A stretch of 64,000 nucleotides of DNA from Diploptera punctata (GCA_030220185.1 JASPKZ010004199.1:1532501-1596500); one strand, 5' to 3'. Counted from the stretch's first letter, positions 46,301-57,637 are shown. Notes: generated by a model from the letters alone, not told the origin. Numbers and translations: made by a program.

Positions 46301-47345
46301 TAGTATGAATGTGTGTTGGATGGAATTTCGTTTTAATGTTGCGATGTTTCGGAGGAGGCGTTGACATTGAGCTGATCACTCATTCGGTAAGGCCCTCCAT
46401 GTCCTTGTGTGGTTAATCGTGTATGTATATAATCCATAGTTAAAATTCCTTTCTCGACAGCTCGTGTCACTGTCAGGCCCTGGCGGCGTCTGGCACGTAA
46501 AAGTACCTAAAAGGCGAGATGTTAAACTAAGTTAATGGAATGAAACTAATACGTCTTTGTTAGTGACTGCAACAATGTGTATGTATATATGTATTTATCG
46601 ATTTACTGGTAGGTAATAAATATGCAATAAATACAATCACAAGAATGAAAGTAATGAAATACTCAGGTTTCAATAGTAGACATAATTATTTAACAAATTA
46701 ATAAGAAAAATAAAGTTAGACTAAACATTTAACAATATTACATAATCTAAAAATTAACAACAATACATAAGATGAAATTTAGGCCACTCTTTTAATGTCT
46801 TCCTTAAACTACTTCAAAGAGAGGAGAGTCGTAATAGGGGAATTATTCCAGTCATCCATAGTACTATTTACAGTAGTTCTTTATTATATGCGTTCTTCGT
46901 TTCCTAGTTATAACTTTGAAATTATATATTCAAAACTAACCTGTAGCACGATTAAGAAAAGGAAGATTATCCAATAAGAGAATTTCATGCACTTCATTAA
47001 AATATTTTTGAGTTTGCTCAGGCCCAAAACGTTTGAGACTCGCATTCGGAAACACAAAGCGCGATGCCAACCAATCTGATTGAGTTTTATTCCTAGTTTT
47101 TCTCGGTTAAGTTAAATGATGGGTTAGAATTTTTTTACCAGGACAAACAAGTTATGGCTCGGACTTCAACCGTTTGAGGCTCGGACACACGAGGTCCCGA
47201 CTTCAAATTTCAGGGTCAATCAACTTGTCTTCTTTTTAGCTTTCCTGATTCTTCAAGGTAAGTGCTGGATTGGAATTCCATTACTAGAGAGCAGTTTGTT
47301 TATGCAGTAATACCCTAATAATCACAAAATACGTAGGTAATAAAT
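46301..47345. other. no gene; possible SINE-like tail
   Basis: TGTCAGGCCCTGGCGGCGTC / TGGCACGTAAAAGTACCTAA near 46470-46515 resembles SINE body sequence but has no second copy here. The rest is unassigned. Confidence 0.4.
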
Positions 47346-47635
47346 ATGTAATATTAAATAATTGTAGGCCTTCACGGCCGGCCTATGACTTCTGCAATCG
47401 GCACAACAGCAAACACAGAAAACCCCCCCACCACCCAGGGTTTAGCTATAAAAAGAGAGACAGTTTCCAACCACCAGCCAGTCTGCAGCCGACTGTTGAG
47501 GAGTTCACAGAGAGCACGCAGTATCTCCTGATGAGGTCTACCGCAGCAGTAGACGAAACGTCGAGTAAGAAGACAACCAGACCACGGCCTATAAGCCCGG
47601 AAGACGAACCAAATATGGATCATGTAATATTAAAT
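47346..47635 (+). mobile_element. 262-bp hammerhead-bearing insertion (Penelope-like?) with 14-bp TSD
   Basis: A G+C-richer 262-bp block (47360-47621) is flanked by perfect 14-bp direct repeats (ATGTAATATTAAAT) at 47346-47359 and 47622-47635, so it is a discrete insertion. It contains TATAAAAAG near 47451 and a hammerhead-ribozyme core (47528-47567). Hammerheads with very short stem III are known from the terminal repeats of Penelope-like elements and related small retroelements. No Penelope reverse transcriptase is present, so a solo terminal repeat or non-autonomous derivative is likely. Confidence 0.75.
47528..47567 (+). ncRNA. hammerhead ribozyme core (type I, minimal stem III)
   Basis: CTGATGA at 47528-47534. 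Stem II is GTCTAC (47536-47541) with GTAGAC (47549-47554), six perfect pairs closed by a 7-base loop. GAA follows at 47555-47557. A two-pair stem III (A-C with G-T) encloses the loop GTCGA, then GTA at 47565-47567, giving the U-H cleavage position after 47567. All core nucleotides are present. Stem I pairs poorly with the immediate flanks, so this copy may cleave weakly or not at all. Confidence 0.75.
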
Positions 47636-47649
47636 TTATAAATATAATT

Positions 47650-47945
47650 TTAAAATGTGACCAGCCTCATGGGATAGTGGTCAGCGTTTCTTTCTACTGT
47701 TCATGAGGTCCCGGATTTGATTCCCGGGGGAATCATTCCTGTAGTAGCCCGTGGTCTGGAATTTGGGTTAAGTTTAGGTTAAGAACTCTCCTGGCGCTTC
47801 ATTATCATTTATCACGCACCATACCATCGGGGTAACGTAACTCCACCTTCTAGGCGCCCCAACTACAGAAGTGGGTTACAATTAAGCCAATGCCAGGAGA
47901 GAACATCAGAAATGTCGGAATGACAACTTGAGGCATTGAATAAAA
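47650..47945 (+). mobile_element. SINE family A-related, different head
   Basis: Head GGGATAGTGGTCAGCGTT and CGGATTTGATTCCCGG, with a 3' body CACCTTCTAGGCGCCCCAAC, GCCAATGCCAGGAGAGAACA matching the end of the SINE at 1356-1715. A shared 3' end under a different tRNA-like head indicates module exchange. Confidence 0.78.
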
Positions 47946-48394
47946 AAATTAAATGTTGAATTTATTCCAATGGTGAAAACATTTTCCTAAGCGATTGTAA
48001 TTTTTAAAACTGTTTTTATGTAACTAAACATATGAAAACATTATTTCACACAAATTGCATACATATATAAAATGTATTTCATTAGATTAGGTACAATCAT
48101 AAAGTCTATCATGGCAAGAAGCCACAAGATACTTATCAATATTTTCAGGAGTCAGTTTTCGCCGATGAGCAGGAATTGTGGTATTTGTTTTATATTGTGA
48201 AAACTATTGCTCGACATCATAGAACGCATTGGAGAACACTTAATGAGATGGAATGTGCGTTCAATTAAGAATTTAATATAATATGTAAATATGTTTAAAA
48301 CATGTATTGGCCGTAATATGTAAAAATGTGTAACGTGAACATGAGATATAACGATCCTAGTAGCCTAATTCAATTTACAAATTGTACTTGTTAT
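47946..48394. other. no recognised feature
   Basis: Unassigned A+T-rich spacer. Confidence 0.5.
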
Positions 48395-48660
48395 TAAAAT
48401 TGGCACCCTGAGATGGGTGGGCCATATAGTGAGAATGGAGGAGGAGAATACCCTAGATAGATTACACTACTGAGATCAAATGGAGAAAGAAGAAGAAGAG
48501 GAAGGCCGAAGCTGAGATGGATGGATGGAGTAGAGGGGACCTCCGAAAGCCCCGGGTCAAGTGATGGAGAAGGAGGGCGTTGGACAGGGATGCGTGGAAG
48601 AGTGTCTTAGCAGCAGCCAGGGCTCATAAAGAGCTGTAGAGCTAGAAGAAGAAGAAGAAG
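48395..48660 (+). pseudogene. LINE C-terminal fragment with (GAA)n tail
   Basis: Frames read LRWVGHIVRMEEENTLDRL, a broken KRRRGRPKLRW-like segment and a DRDAWKSVLAAARAHKEL-like end. The tail is (GAA)n at 48644-48660. Several stops. Confidence 0.75.
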
Positions 48661-49364
48661 CAGCCTAATTCGTCAACATTTTAAGTTCTCAGGTTGATAT
48701 TATAACAGGAACAATTATCCAGAGTTTAATAATAATTTGGGATTCTATTTATTTAATTTTAAATTTTAAAAGTGACATAAATAAATTCAAGCTAATAATT
48801 ATTTATTGCATAATGATAAAACATGATACATATTTCTATGATAATGAAGAGAAGAATAACAATCATTACGTCATACCTATTATCGTGATAAACAATAGAT
48901 ATTGAAAATTTACTGATACATTATGACAAGAGAATGTTTAAATAATGTGGGCTTGAATCGGCCGGACATATCATATATGATTGGAGAATTGAGAAAGGAG
49001 ACGAGCGAACCGTGCTCTTCCTGAATTAGATAAGTCTGACAAAACTTCACAACGCGATAATTCGCAACAAAAGAAAAAGAGAGATGGCTAAAAGAAGATG
49101 CTGAATGATTGAAGTCATTAAGTGCTGTCTGCATAAAAATTAATTTAACAGATACATTACTTGTAATAGTGTGATATATAAACTGTGAAAAAGAAAGTTT
49201 GATCTACGTAGATAACGTAAATATAATATTTACTTTAATTTATTAAGTTTTATTTATGAATTTTATAAAAGTTTCAACTTCAGTATCAAAACTTAATTAT
49301 GAACAATAACATACTTTATTAAACAAGTGAATATTTTATTCGATTAAAAAGAATAATATTGCTC
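48661..49364. other. no recognised feature
   Basis: Unassigned. The 74-codon minus-strand frame at 48910-49134 has no support. Confidence 0.5.
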
Positions 49365-49484
49365 ATCAATGGTTTGAAGAATCAGCTCCCTGAGAAGAGA
49401 GGTAATCAGTTTACAACACATCATATCAATGGTTTCAAGAATCAGCTCCCTGAGAAAAGAGGTAATCAGTTTACAACACATCAT
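49365..49484 (+). repeat. 60-bp tandem duplication
   Basis: Two adjacent 60-bp units (49365-49424, 49425-49484; ATCAATGGTTT-AAGAATCAG...) differ at two positions. The unit is a multiple of three and lies in a 66-codon plus-strand frame, which then carries a 20-residue repeat, but nothing else supports a gene. Confidence 0.95.
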
Positions 49485-49664
49485 ATGGAAAAAAAATGTA
49501 ATTACATAGAAATTCGGACTTTACAACAATATCCATTTTATTATTTCATAATATGTTGATTTTACTATCAGTTGCATTTGTACACGTCACATGAATACAC
49601 TTAACAACATATGGGATACAGTCGAAATATCACCGAAGACATATAAGAAAGTATGGAAGTGAGG

Positions 49665-50060
49665 TATGGACAATCAATAAGTACTACAAGAATAGACTAA
49701 TAGCTCTAGAAATTTATTATTTACACAGAAGTGTCAGAAAGTCAAAATTAGAACATGTCACAAATAAGGAAATTAGAAACATAATAGAAGCAGAAGAAAG
49801 CGCAATTGAAAGAACTGAGGAGAAGGAATTAAAATGGTTAGGACATATTTTAAGAATGGAAGATGAGTGATGGCCGAAACTACTATATCAATGGTAACCG
49901 AATAGAAAGAAGAAAAGGAGGAGACCAAAGTTAACATGGAAGCAAAGCATTAAGATAGTAATGCAAGCAAAAGGGCTAAGCATTAAAGATGCCCAAGATT
50001 GTAGGCTTTGGAGGTTTGGCACGGGAAGACGGCAGCATCTGTAAAAACGCGAAGATAGAT
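49665..50060 (+). pseudogene. LINE C-terminal fragment, sister of 42119-42500
   Basis: Same sequence and same 5' start (CAATAAGTACTACAAGAATA) as 42119-42500, with extra stops (for example TGA replacing the codon after EDE). The end is GCACGGGAAGACGGCAGC, then GATAGATAAATAG. Confidence 0.83.
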
Positions 50061-50711
50061 AAATAGACGTATAAGATAGTCAAAATAAATTTGAAATAAA
50101 AATTATTTAATAAATTTAAAAAAAATATATATATATATATTCAGAAGAGCTAGCAGTTAAACAAAACCACGAAGTCACAAACGTCAAATGTAATGAATCT
50201 TCTGTTATTTTTAAAACAGTAATTTCTTTGTGGTTTGCCACATTATTGCTCCGGCGGTTGTAATTTCCGATCTGAAAACAGACTGCGGAGAGAATCGATA
50301 TAGTTTATTTTTAAAAATGAGAACTGGAGGTCACGTACTGTTAAATATTACAGGGGTTCTGCCGCGGGTCTTCAATCCGCCAGATATTGCTCTTTTTTCC
50401 CGAATGCACATACTCGTTTGTATTATGCATGCGGTCTCCTGGGATCCACTGTCAAAAATTCAGCCAGTACAAAGTAGGTCAGTGTTTATGAATTAATTAA
50501 ACACGTCTTGCCCTGCGTTTCTCAAAATATGGATTATATTTACTTATTTACATTATGTCTGTGGTTAGCAATAAACTAATTAGCGACCGTAATGGTTTCG
50601 TCATTGGTATAAAAATGTTTTTCTTGTCATATGAACTGTCTTGTCAGAGTTAATAATTGACAAGGAGATTTAGATGGACCACACCTTCATTGACAGCGGG
50701 TATGTCCCCTT
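50061..50711. other. no recognised feature
   Basis: A short (TA)n run at 50125-50140. The 88-codon plus-strand frame at 50230-50496 matches nothing I know. Confidence 0.45.
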
Positions 50712-51000
50712 CCGTAGCCGATTGGATTAAGGTATGATGCTTTCTCATAGAGCTATGGGACTTGCGCTGGTTCGAGTCCCCATGGGGAAAGAAATTTTCT
50801 CATGGAATTTCGGTCATTATGGGACCATCGTCCACCCAGCAACGTGAGGAATTTGGGTAGCTACAATGAGTAGCGGCTCCAGTTTGACCACATGCCAGCC
50901 CTATTATGACTGGAAGATGGTCCACCTCTGCTAATAACACATGCGGATGAGAGGCCAGCAGACGAATGGCAGAGAAGAGCCTCCTAGGCCTTTCGAGCTA
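50712..51000 (+). mobile_element. SINE family C, diverged
   Basis: CCGTAGCCGATTGGATTAAG (A box), GCTGGTTCGAGTCCCCATGG (B box), AAATTTTCTCATGG and AGTAGCGGCTCCAG match the two copies at 27876 and 30460, with deletions. Confidence 0.88.
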
Positions 51001-51111
51001 TCTAGGCAAAAAAAGAAGAAAGAACTATATTTTATTATTACATTAAAACGAGTTATTAATATAGGCCTAGATGCATAAATTTTATAACAAATCTCCAAAA
51101 CAATTTTTTGA

Positions 51112-51600
51112 AAAGATGATCCCATTACAGGCGTTAGGAGGTTCCCAATTTTTTCTAGACAATCGGTACTTGAGGTCAGTTGGGTTGTCAGACTGCCTTT
51201 ACGCACAGAATAAACTTCTGGTACCCATTTCCGTTATAGGCAGAGTCGATCCTAGGGTCATAACGGCGCCAGTAGGTTTGGGTCAGTTTAAAAATCCTGA
51301 CCCCAGCAGGTAAGTAAAGTGATCCCACTATATTCCTTGGGATGACCTTGGGGTAGTAAGAGGTTAAGATTCCCATCTTTTTAGACAATCAGCACGATAT
51401 GTCAGCCCTGCGCGAGGGCCGCCTTTACCCCCCGAACAGGCATTTAGTACTCATTTCAATTAGAGGCTCAGTCAATCCTAGGGGTGTGGTGCCGACAGAA
51501 GGTATAGACCAGTATAAAAATCACGACCTCCCAGGACTCGAACTCCCGACTTTCTGTTTGTAGTGCAATGCCTTAACCAAGCACACTACGCTACGTGCTG
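51112..51600 (-). mobile_element. head-to-tail SINE B dimer
   Basis: Minus strand: a complete SINE B (51600-51311; head GTAGCGTAGTGTGCTTGG, GGGAGTTCGAGTCCTGGG) runs through its (CTTTACTTA)-like tail directly into a second body (51308-51112) that lacks the A and B boxes. Only the upstream unit has a promoter. Confidence 0.87.
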
Positions 51601-51798
51601 ATGGAACATATGCTCCGAAAGTACTACATCTTACAATTTTCATAAAGTTGACGATTGAGATCTCAGGTATCTATTTTGTATTTTAAATAGTGACCTCAAC
51701 GGTGTTTCGTCATGCATTTTAAAAGTATTGGCTTACAATGTCTCTGTAATTTGCACAATCTTGTCGTCTCCCTTCTTATAAATACTATATGAAAGTTC

Positions 51799-52565
51799 AT
51801 CATCCAGGGATTAAGCCTGTTGGCTCGTTCCGGTTTCATGAAAGCTACAATTGTTAAAATTATTCAGACCATCCTCTGTGTGGGCGTTCAACATTTCTTC
51901 TTCCGTGTGGTTTATAATTTAGCAATAATTTTGGAAATCTTCCTTCTGGCATTCTATCATTTTTTTTTATTTCCAGACGTTCCTATATTTAATTATTCGG
52001 TCTGTAAGTTTGAAACTATTTAGTTCCTTTCTTATATCTTCATTTATTTTCTTATCCAACAGAGTATATCCTGCTATATATATTAAAAATCTCATCTCAG
52101 CTGTTTCCAATCTTTGTTCTTGTATTTTAGTGATCGTCCAACATTCTGATCCATACATCAATACAGGAACAGCCATTACTTTATAAAATTTAATTTTTGT
52201 TCCTTTCTTGTGTTTTTAAGGGTTCTTTTAATAGTGCCACACATTAGATTATATTTATTTATTTTGTCATTAATATTTTCAATTTTAACATATGATAAAT
52301 TGAAACCTAGATATTTAAAACTGTTCACTTCTCTAGAATTTTATTATCAATTACTATTTTTGCTCTTAATGTATCATGTCCTTTAAAATGCTAAAATTTT
52401 AGTTTTATTCTTTGAATTTTTTAAATTGTAATTGGCACTTATTTTTTTCCCAAATTAAAAATAGCTCCTTGTAGATCATCTTCTGAACTGGAAATCATTA
52501 ATTGATCATCAGCAAATACATGAAAGTTATGCTTATAATTCAGATACAACCTATAGAATAAATCA
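51799..52565 (-). pseudogene. LINE reverse-transcriptase 3' half
   Basis: Minus strand from about 52565: an active-site region with LMISSSEDDLQGAIF-like sequence, then TKIKFYKVMAVPVLMYGSEC, WTITKIQEQRLETAEMRFL and GYTLLDKKINEDIRKELN, and a 3' end CTTAATCCCTGGATGATGAA near 51799. Same family as 12750-13212. Stops and frameshifts are frequent. Confidence 0.8.
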
Positions 52566-52842
52566 TATAATAGGGAAAGATACAGTGACGTTAACGTCAG
52601 ATCTGTAGAAGGTTGCCGTATCTTTCTGTAACAGAACTGATATCGAATTCGATATTATCACATCGTTTCTTGTGATTTACATCCACTCCACGTCCCCTTG
52701 ATCTCTTACTATACTTTTACTGCGCACTTTACATATTCTATTGGTATTCTGCTAGCTTTTGTTTCACTACTTATTTTATGTGTAACATGAGAGTCCCTTA
52801 TTCTTAAATTTTAAATATGACAACCAGAAAATTTTAACAACC

Positions 52843-53056
52843 TATACATTATACAATGGAAGTGGACAGCTAATTAAAAATCAGAGGAATTTTTTAAGAA
52901 GAGGCTGAATTCATATACCTAGGAACAAGAATTACAAATAGAAATGAGATGCACACGGAATTTAAACATAGGTTAAATTCTGGAAATGCATACTATTATG
53001 CATTACAGGAGTTCTTGTTGTCTCAGCTCCTTTCAAAAAACGTTAAACTGAAAACT
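52843..53056 (+). pseudogene. RTE-like LINE internal fragment
   Basis: Plus-strand sequence matching RTE positions 26420-26620: YNGSGQLIKN, EAEFIYLGTRITNRNEMHTE and LLSQLLSKNVKLK. It stops abruptly where the minus-strand LINE at 53058 begins, so it was probably cut by that insertion. Confidence 0.8.
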
Positions 53057-53057
53057 T

Positions 53058-53690
53058 CTTCTTCTTCCTCTACGCATGAAAGCTGGCAGCTTGTTGCGCG
53101 TTCATTCACTTAAGGTCCGGGGTATGGTGACGTCCTTCCACCGTAGTTGTGGTCTTCCTAATGGCCTTTTCAGACGAGGTGCCCAATCACGTACTTTCTT
53201 CACTAATCTACTGTTCTCCTTTCTATCTATGTGATCGTTCCAATTTAGTCTTCTATCATTTATCCAGAGGTTTATAGGTTCAATTTCACATTCTTCTCTA
53301 ATAACAGAGCTGCGAATTTTCTCTCTCAGCGATTTTCCTTAACACTTTAATTTCGATTGTTTCATTAATTTGTTTTGTTTTTTATATTAGAACTGGTCTT
53401 ATACGTCTTTGGTTATACGTCTTATACGGTTAAGTCCGTCCGTCCTAAACCAGGAAGTGAAGAAGAAGAAGAAGAAGAAGAAGAAGAAGAAGAAGAAGAA
53501 CTGGTCTTATGACAGATTTGTAAATTCTTACTTTTGCACATATTGTTAAATTTTTATTTTTCCAAACAATAATGTTTAAACATCCCCATATTTTGTTTGT
53601 ATTATTTGCTTGATGGAGGATTTCATCTGTTAATATGTTGCTGCTATTAAATGAAATGAATGTAGCCACTATGTCCCATGAAGGGCTAGG
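53058..53690 (-). pseudogene. LINE C-terminal fragment with a 94-bp insertion
   Basis: Minus strand: FISFNSSNILTDEILHQANN, NKIWGCLNIIVWKNKNL, KVRIYKSVIRPVL, [insertion 53496-53403], INETIEIKVLRKIAE, NDRRLNWNDHIDRKENSRL and RPLGRPQLRWKD, ending in a GAAGAAGAAG tail at 53058. One LINE interrupted after PVL by a small retro-insertion. Confidence 0.85.
53389..53510 (+). mobile_element. 94-bp (AAG)n-tailed insertion with 14-bp target duplication
   Basis: AGAACTGGTCTTAT is duplicated at 53389-53402 and 53497-53510. Between them lie about 56 unique bases (ending GTCCTAAACCAGGAAGTG) and (AAG)n. The tail and duplication show target-primed insertion of a very short LINE or SINE 3' end. Confidence 0.92.
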
Positions 53691-53924
53691 GCCTTCTATT
53701 AATTTCTATAAGTATAAAACAGTTATTGAAAACATTTTAAGAATTGGAATTTGTATTATTACGGATATTTTTATTTCTATTTATCTATTTATATTTTTTA
53801 TTTATTATAAATAAATTAAATGTATTCTAGTAAGAGGAATAATTAAGTGTTCTTTTGTTAAAGTGAGTAAGTTTATAAGATATATACCTAGTAGATCCAT
53901 AGACTTGCATTATAGGAACACAGG

Positions 53925-54075
53925 GAGAGAAAACGCTCAGTTGGTAGACTAAGAATGAGGTGATTTGAAGAAGTAGTTTATACAGCAGATGATTAGAAAA
54001 CATTGGCTGAGGATAGGGATGTATGGAGAGCTTATGTCTGCGCGGCCATTAACCCATGTGTTCGGTAGTGCCAGT
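53925..54075 (+). mobile_element. RTE-like LINE 3' end fragment
   Basis: Matches the last 150 bases of the RTE at 31000-31160 (CAGTTGGTAGACTAAGAATG, CTGCGCGGCCATTAACCC, GTGCCAGTGAGT). Frame broken. It could be the far end of the copy at 52843, but the middle is absent. Confidence 0.82.
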
Positions 54076-54519
54076 GAGTTTAACTACATCGCTTTAAGGG
54101 ATGCATAGAAATGTAATTTTACGAGAGAGAGAGAATGTGGAAACAATCTCAAGGAAATTGAAGGGTGGGAACAAGTACAATCATATTGTTTCTTTAAACT
54201 TGTTACTTGCAGCCGAACTATCTCAGGTTATTTGTGAATAGTTCTCATGGGTGGTCAAAAAATAATGAAAAATCCATCTTATTAAAAGTTTCTTCAAATG
54301 TGTGACTTTTCTGGCGGTATTAGAGCAAACGCACTCGCCTTCCAGATTTAACTTGTTTTTGGGTTACATATTTCCAGCTGTTTTCAATTTTTACTATTTA
54401 TTTATTTACATTTATTGTAGATTGTATAAGTAGCATAAATAATAAAATGCAATTTCCCTAAAAGAGTAGAAACTCGTGTTCAGGAGACATTCAACGAAAT
54501 ATTAAAAATATGCCTATAT

Positions 54520-54525
<6 letters not shown>
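54076..54525. other. no recognised feature
   Basis: Unassigned A+T-rich spacer. Confidence 0.5.
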
Positions 54526-54985
<460 letters not shown>

Positions 54986-55189
54986 TAATTACTGTACTTT
55001 CAGGCAGAAAGAAGAAACATTGGTGTACAATGATAATACGTACGAGATCCTCTTAAAAATATGTAGTCTGTCTTGTATATTCACATTTTTGGTTAGTTAA
55101 TTTTTAATTTGAGACATAAATATTGATACAATATGGCGAAACCATGAGATTTGACATGATGTTATAGCAGCAGTAGAAGTTGTATTTTG

Positions 55190-55305
55190 CTTATTTAATG
55201 ACGCTCTTTAATATCTGAAATCAATAACGTTGGAATTAATATCTGGGTGTGAAAGTACCACCAGACTTCAGTCGGAGATTTCTACCTATGCTAGACATGA
55301 GGTAC
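55190..55305 (-). mobile_element. SINE family E, 3' end only
   Basis: TTATTTAATGACGCTCTTTA and TGGGTGTGAAA-G correspond to the 3' part of 43440-43695. The head is missing. Confidence 0.55.
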
Positions 55306-55354
55306 TTTTACTTCTGTTAAATGTACAGTACAGGAGTGACAGCTTTAAGATTTA

Positions 55355-57055
55355 AGATTTATTTAGCCTGGTGGAGTTAAGGCCATGTGGCCTTCTCTTC
55401 CACTCACCAGGACAAACATATATTACATCAGAATATAACAATCTTAATTAACTCTAATATTAAACACTAAGTGAAAATTTGATCAAAAGATAATATCTAA
55501 TATACATATTACGATCTATAATACAACCAGTTAATATTAGTTAAAATTAAGACTAAAACTAACAATAAAATGTATACAAGCAAGGCATATTAGATTGTCC
55601 CTGTCTAGTGTATATAAAAAACAGGAAAATAATGAGATATAGAAAACTAATTTTACGATTATACAATATTTAAAACAAAACAAATAAAAATATTTGTTAT
55701 TCTTAATATTATTTACATAAATAATTAAATATATTAATATTGCTAAAAGAATACTATCAGTGAGGTGTATAAGTTAGTTTGTTATTAAATAATTCTTTAG
55801 TTTGTTTTTGAAGGATGTTATAGTTTGACAGTCTCTGACATAGGGAGGAAGGGAATTCCATGTTTTGGTAAGTGACACCGTAAAAGATAATGAATAATAT
55901 ACAGTGTGATGAGGCGGGATATAAAGGACAATGTGCTGATGGGATCGAGTGTCAAGATTATGTGTGTCGGATAGTCTGATGAAGCGGCGTGATAAATAAT
56001 TAGGCGATGATGTGTGAAGTATTTTGTAGAGAAGGGATAGGGAATGGACAGTTCTACGATCTCTTAGACGAAACCACGATAATTGTTCCAGGGACGGTGT
56101 TGTAACATGGTCAAATTTGCGAATACCACAAATAAAACGTGCGCAAGAATTATGAACACGTTGAAGTCTTTGAGTGGAAATAATATTTAAGTCTGTAAAA
56201 AGAGTGTCACAATAATCAAAATGGGGCATTGCAAGTGTTTCTACTAACATTTTCCTAAGGGCGAATGGCAAACAATTTCGTACACGATTTAATGAATTTA
56301 TTATTGAGAAGACTGTTTTGCATGTATGGTTTATTTGTGTATTCCAATTTAAGTTTTTGTCAATAAATACTCCTAGAATTTTTACTGTCTCACTATAAGG
56401 GATTTGAACTCCATTTAGTGACACATGCGAGACTGTGTTTAGGTTAATTGTAGATAATAGTCTCTGATGACCCATAATGATTGATTGTGACTTTGTAGGA
56501 TTTAATTGCAGTCCATATTTAACTGTCCAAGTCATTAGTGAGTCAAGATCCTCGTTAATTTTGGCTACAGCGTCATTTAGTGAATATTTGTCTGTGTGGA
56601 TGTAGATTTGCATGTCGTCTGCAAATAAATTATGTTTGCAATGCTTTAGGGAGTTAGATATGTCATTTATGTAGATTGAAAAAAGCAAAGGTCCAAGTAC
56701 CGAACCCTGTGGAATCCCAGCTTTACGGAAGGACCAAGAAGAACATAATGTATGATTTCCTATAACAGATTGCTGGCGCTCATGAAGGTAGGAATTGAAC
56801 CATTTCGTGGCACTATCAGAGAGTAAGAGGTTTTTAAGTTTATGCAACAATAAGTCCAAGTCTACCGTGTCGAATGCTTTACTAAAGTCCAGTAATGTAA
56901 GAATGGTAAGTTTTCGATTATCAGCAGCTTCGCGTATGTCTTCGCAAATATTTAGTAGAGCAGTATTTGTATTGTGTCCTGTCCTGAAGCCTGACTGAAA
57001 TTGATCTAGAAGGTTGTAATCATTTAGGTATTCAGTCAGTTGTTTACTTCCTTTC
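55355..57055 (-). mobile_element. CR1-like LINE, 5'-truncated, intact RT frame
   Basis: Minus strand from about 57055: reverse transcriptase C-terminal two-thirds, then a 3' UTR with GGTGAGTGGAAGAGAAGGCC, ATGGCCTTAACTCCACCAGG and a TAAATCTTAAATCTTAAA tail at 55355. It is a distinct subfamily from 26673-30395, which ends in (ATT)n. Confidence 0.93.
55774..57052 (-). CDS. CR1-like reverse transcriptase, uninterrupted partial frame
   Basis: About 426 codons are open on the minus strand. They enter from the truncation point at LTEYLNDYNLLDQFQSGFRT and run through LLDFSKAFDTVDLDL (first Asp), GIPQGSVLGPLLFSIYINDI and HNLFADDMQIYIHT (active-site Asp pair) to LQLNPTKSQSIIMGHQR, MPHFDYCDTLFTDL and the terminal TKTWNSLPPYVRDCQ, stopping at 55774. 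There is no start codon or endonuclease, so no independent protein is expected. The lack of stops marks it as the youngest LINE copy in the window. Confidence 0.92.
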
Positions 57056-57529
57056 CAAAGGAAACAACACTCACATCAGTAGATATGGCAGGAGTTTGGT
57101 CAAGTGATTAAACAGCTAAGGTATTGGTTATGAAATGTAAAATTGCATGTTTAATAAATTAAAATACAATCTACTATACTACATATAAAAAATTAATTTT
57201 CGCAGAAAAGTTTAATAAATATATACACGAATTACTTAAACTGTTATAAGGAGTTTGTAGTGATGAGATTGTCCGTCCATTTCCCTTCACTCTATAAAAT
57301 GATATAGAGTATAAGACTGATCAGGTAGTAGCTAAGTAATTGTTGAAAAGATAATCCCAAGCGGATTAAAAAAGGGAGATCTCTGCAATGAACGTTACGT
57401 GGACGGACTGAATGAAAGCAAATATTGAATCCAATATTCACGGCTCAAGGGTAATGCATTTTAACGTCAACAACAACAAAGCCAATACAACAAGAATTGG
57501 CACTGAATCTTTGTCATACAACAATAAAA
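57056..57529. other. no recognised feature
   Basis: Unassigned spacer. Confidence 0.5.
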
Positions 57530-57564
57530 ATAATAATAATATAATAATAATAATAATAATAATA

Positions 57565-57637
<73 letters not shown>
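57530..57637. repeat. palindromic (AAT)n-(ATT)n microsatellite
   Basis: (AAT)n from about 57530 to 57565 switches strand phase to (ATT)n from 57566 to 57637. The junction is self-complementary and could form a long hairpin. Confidence 0.95.
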
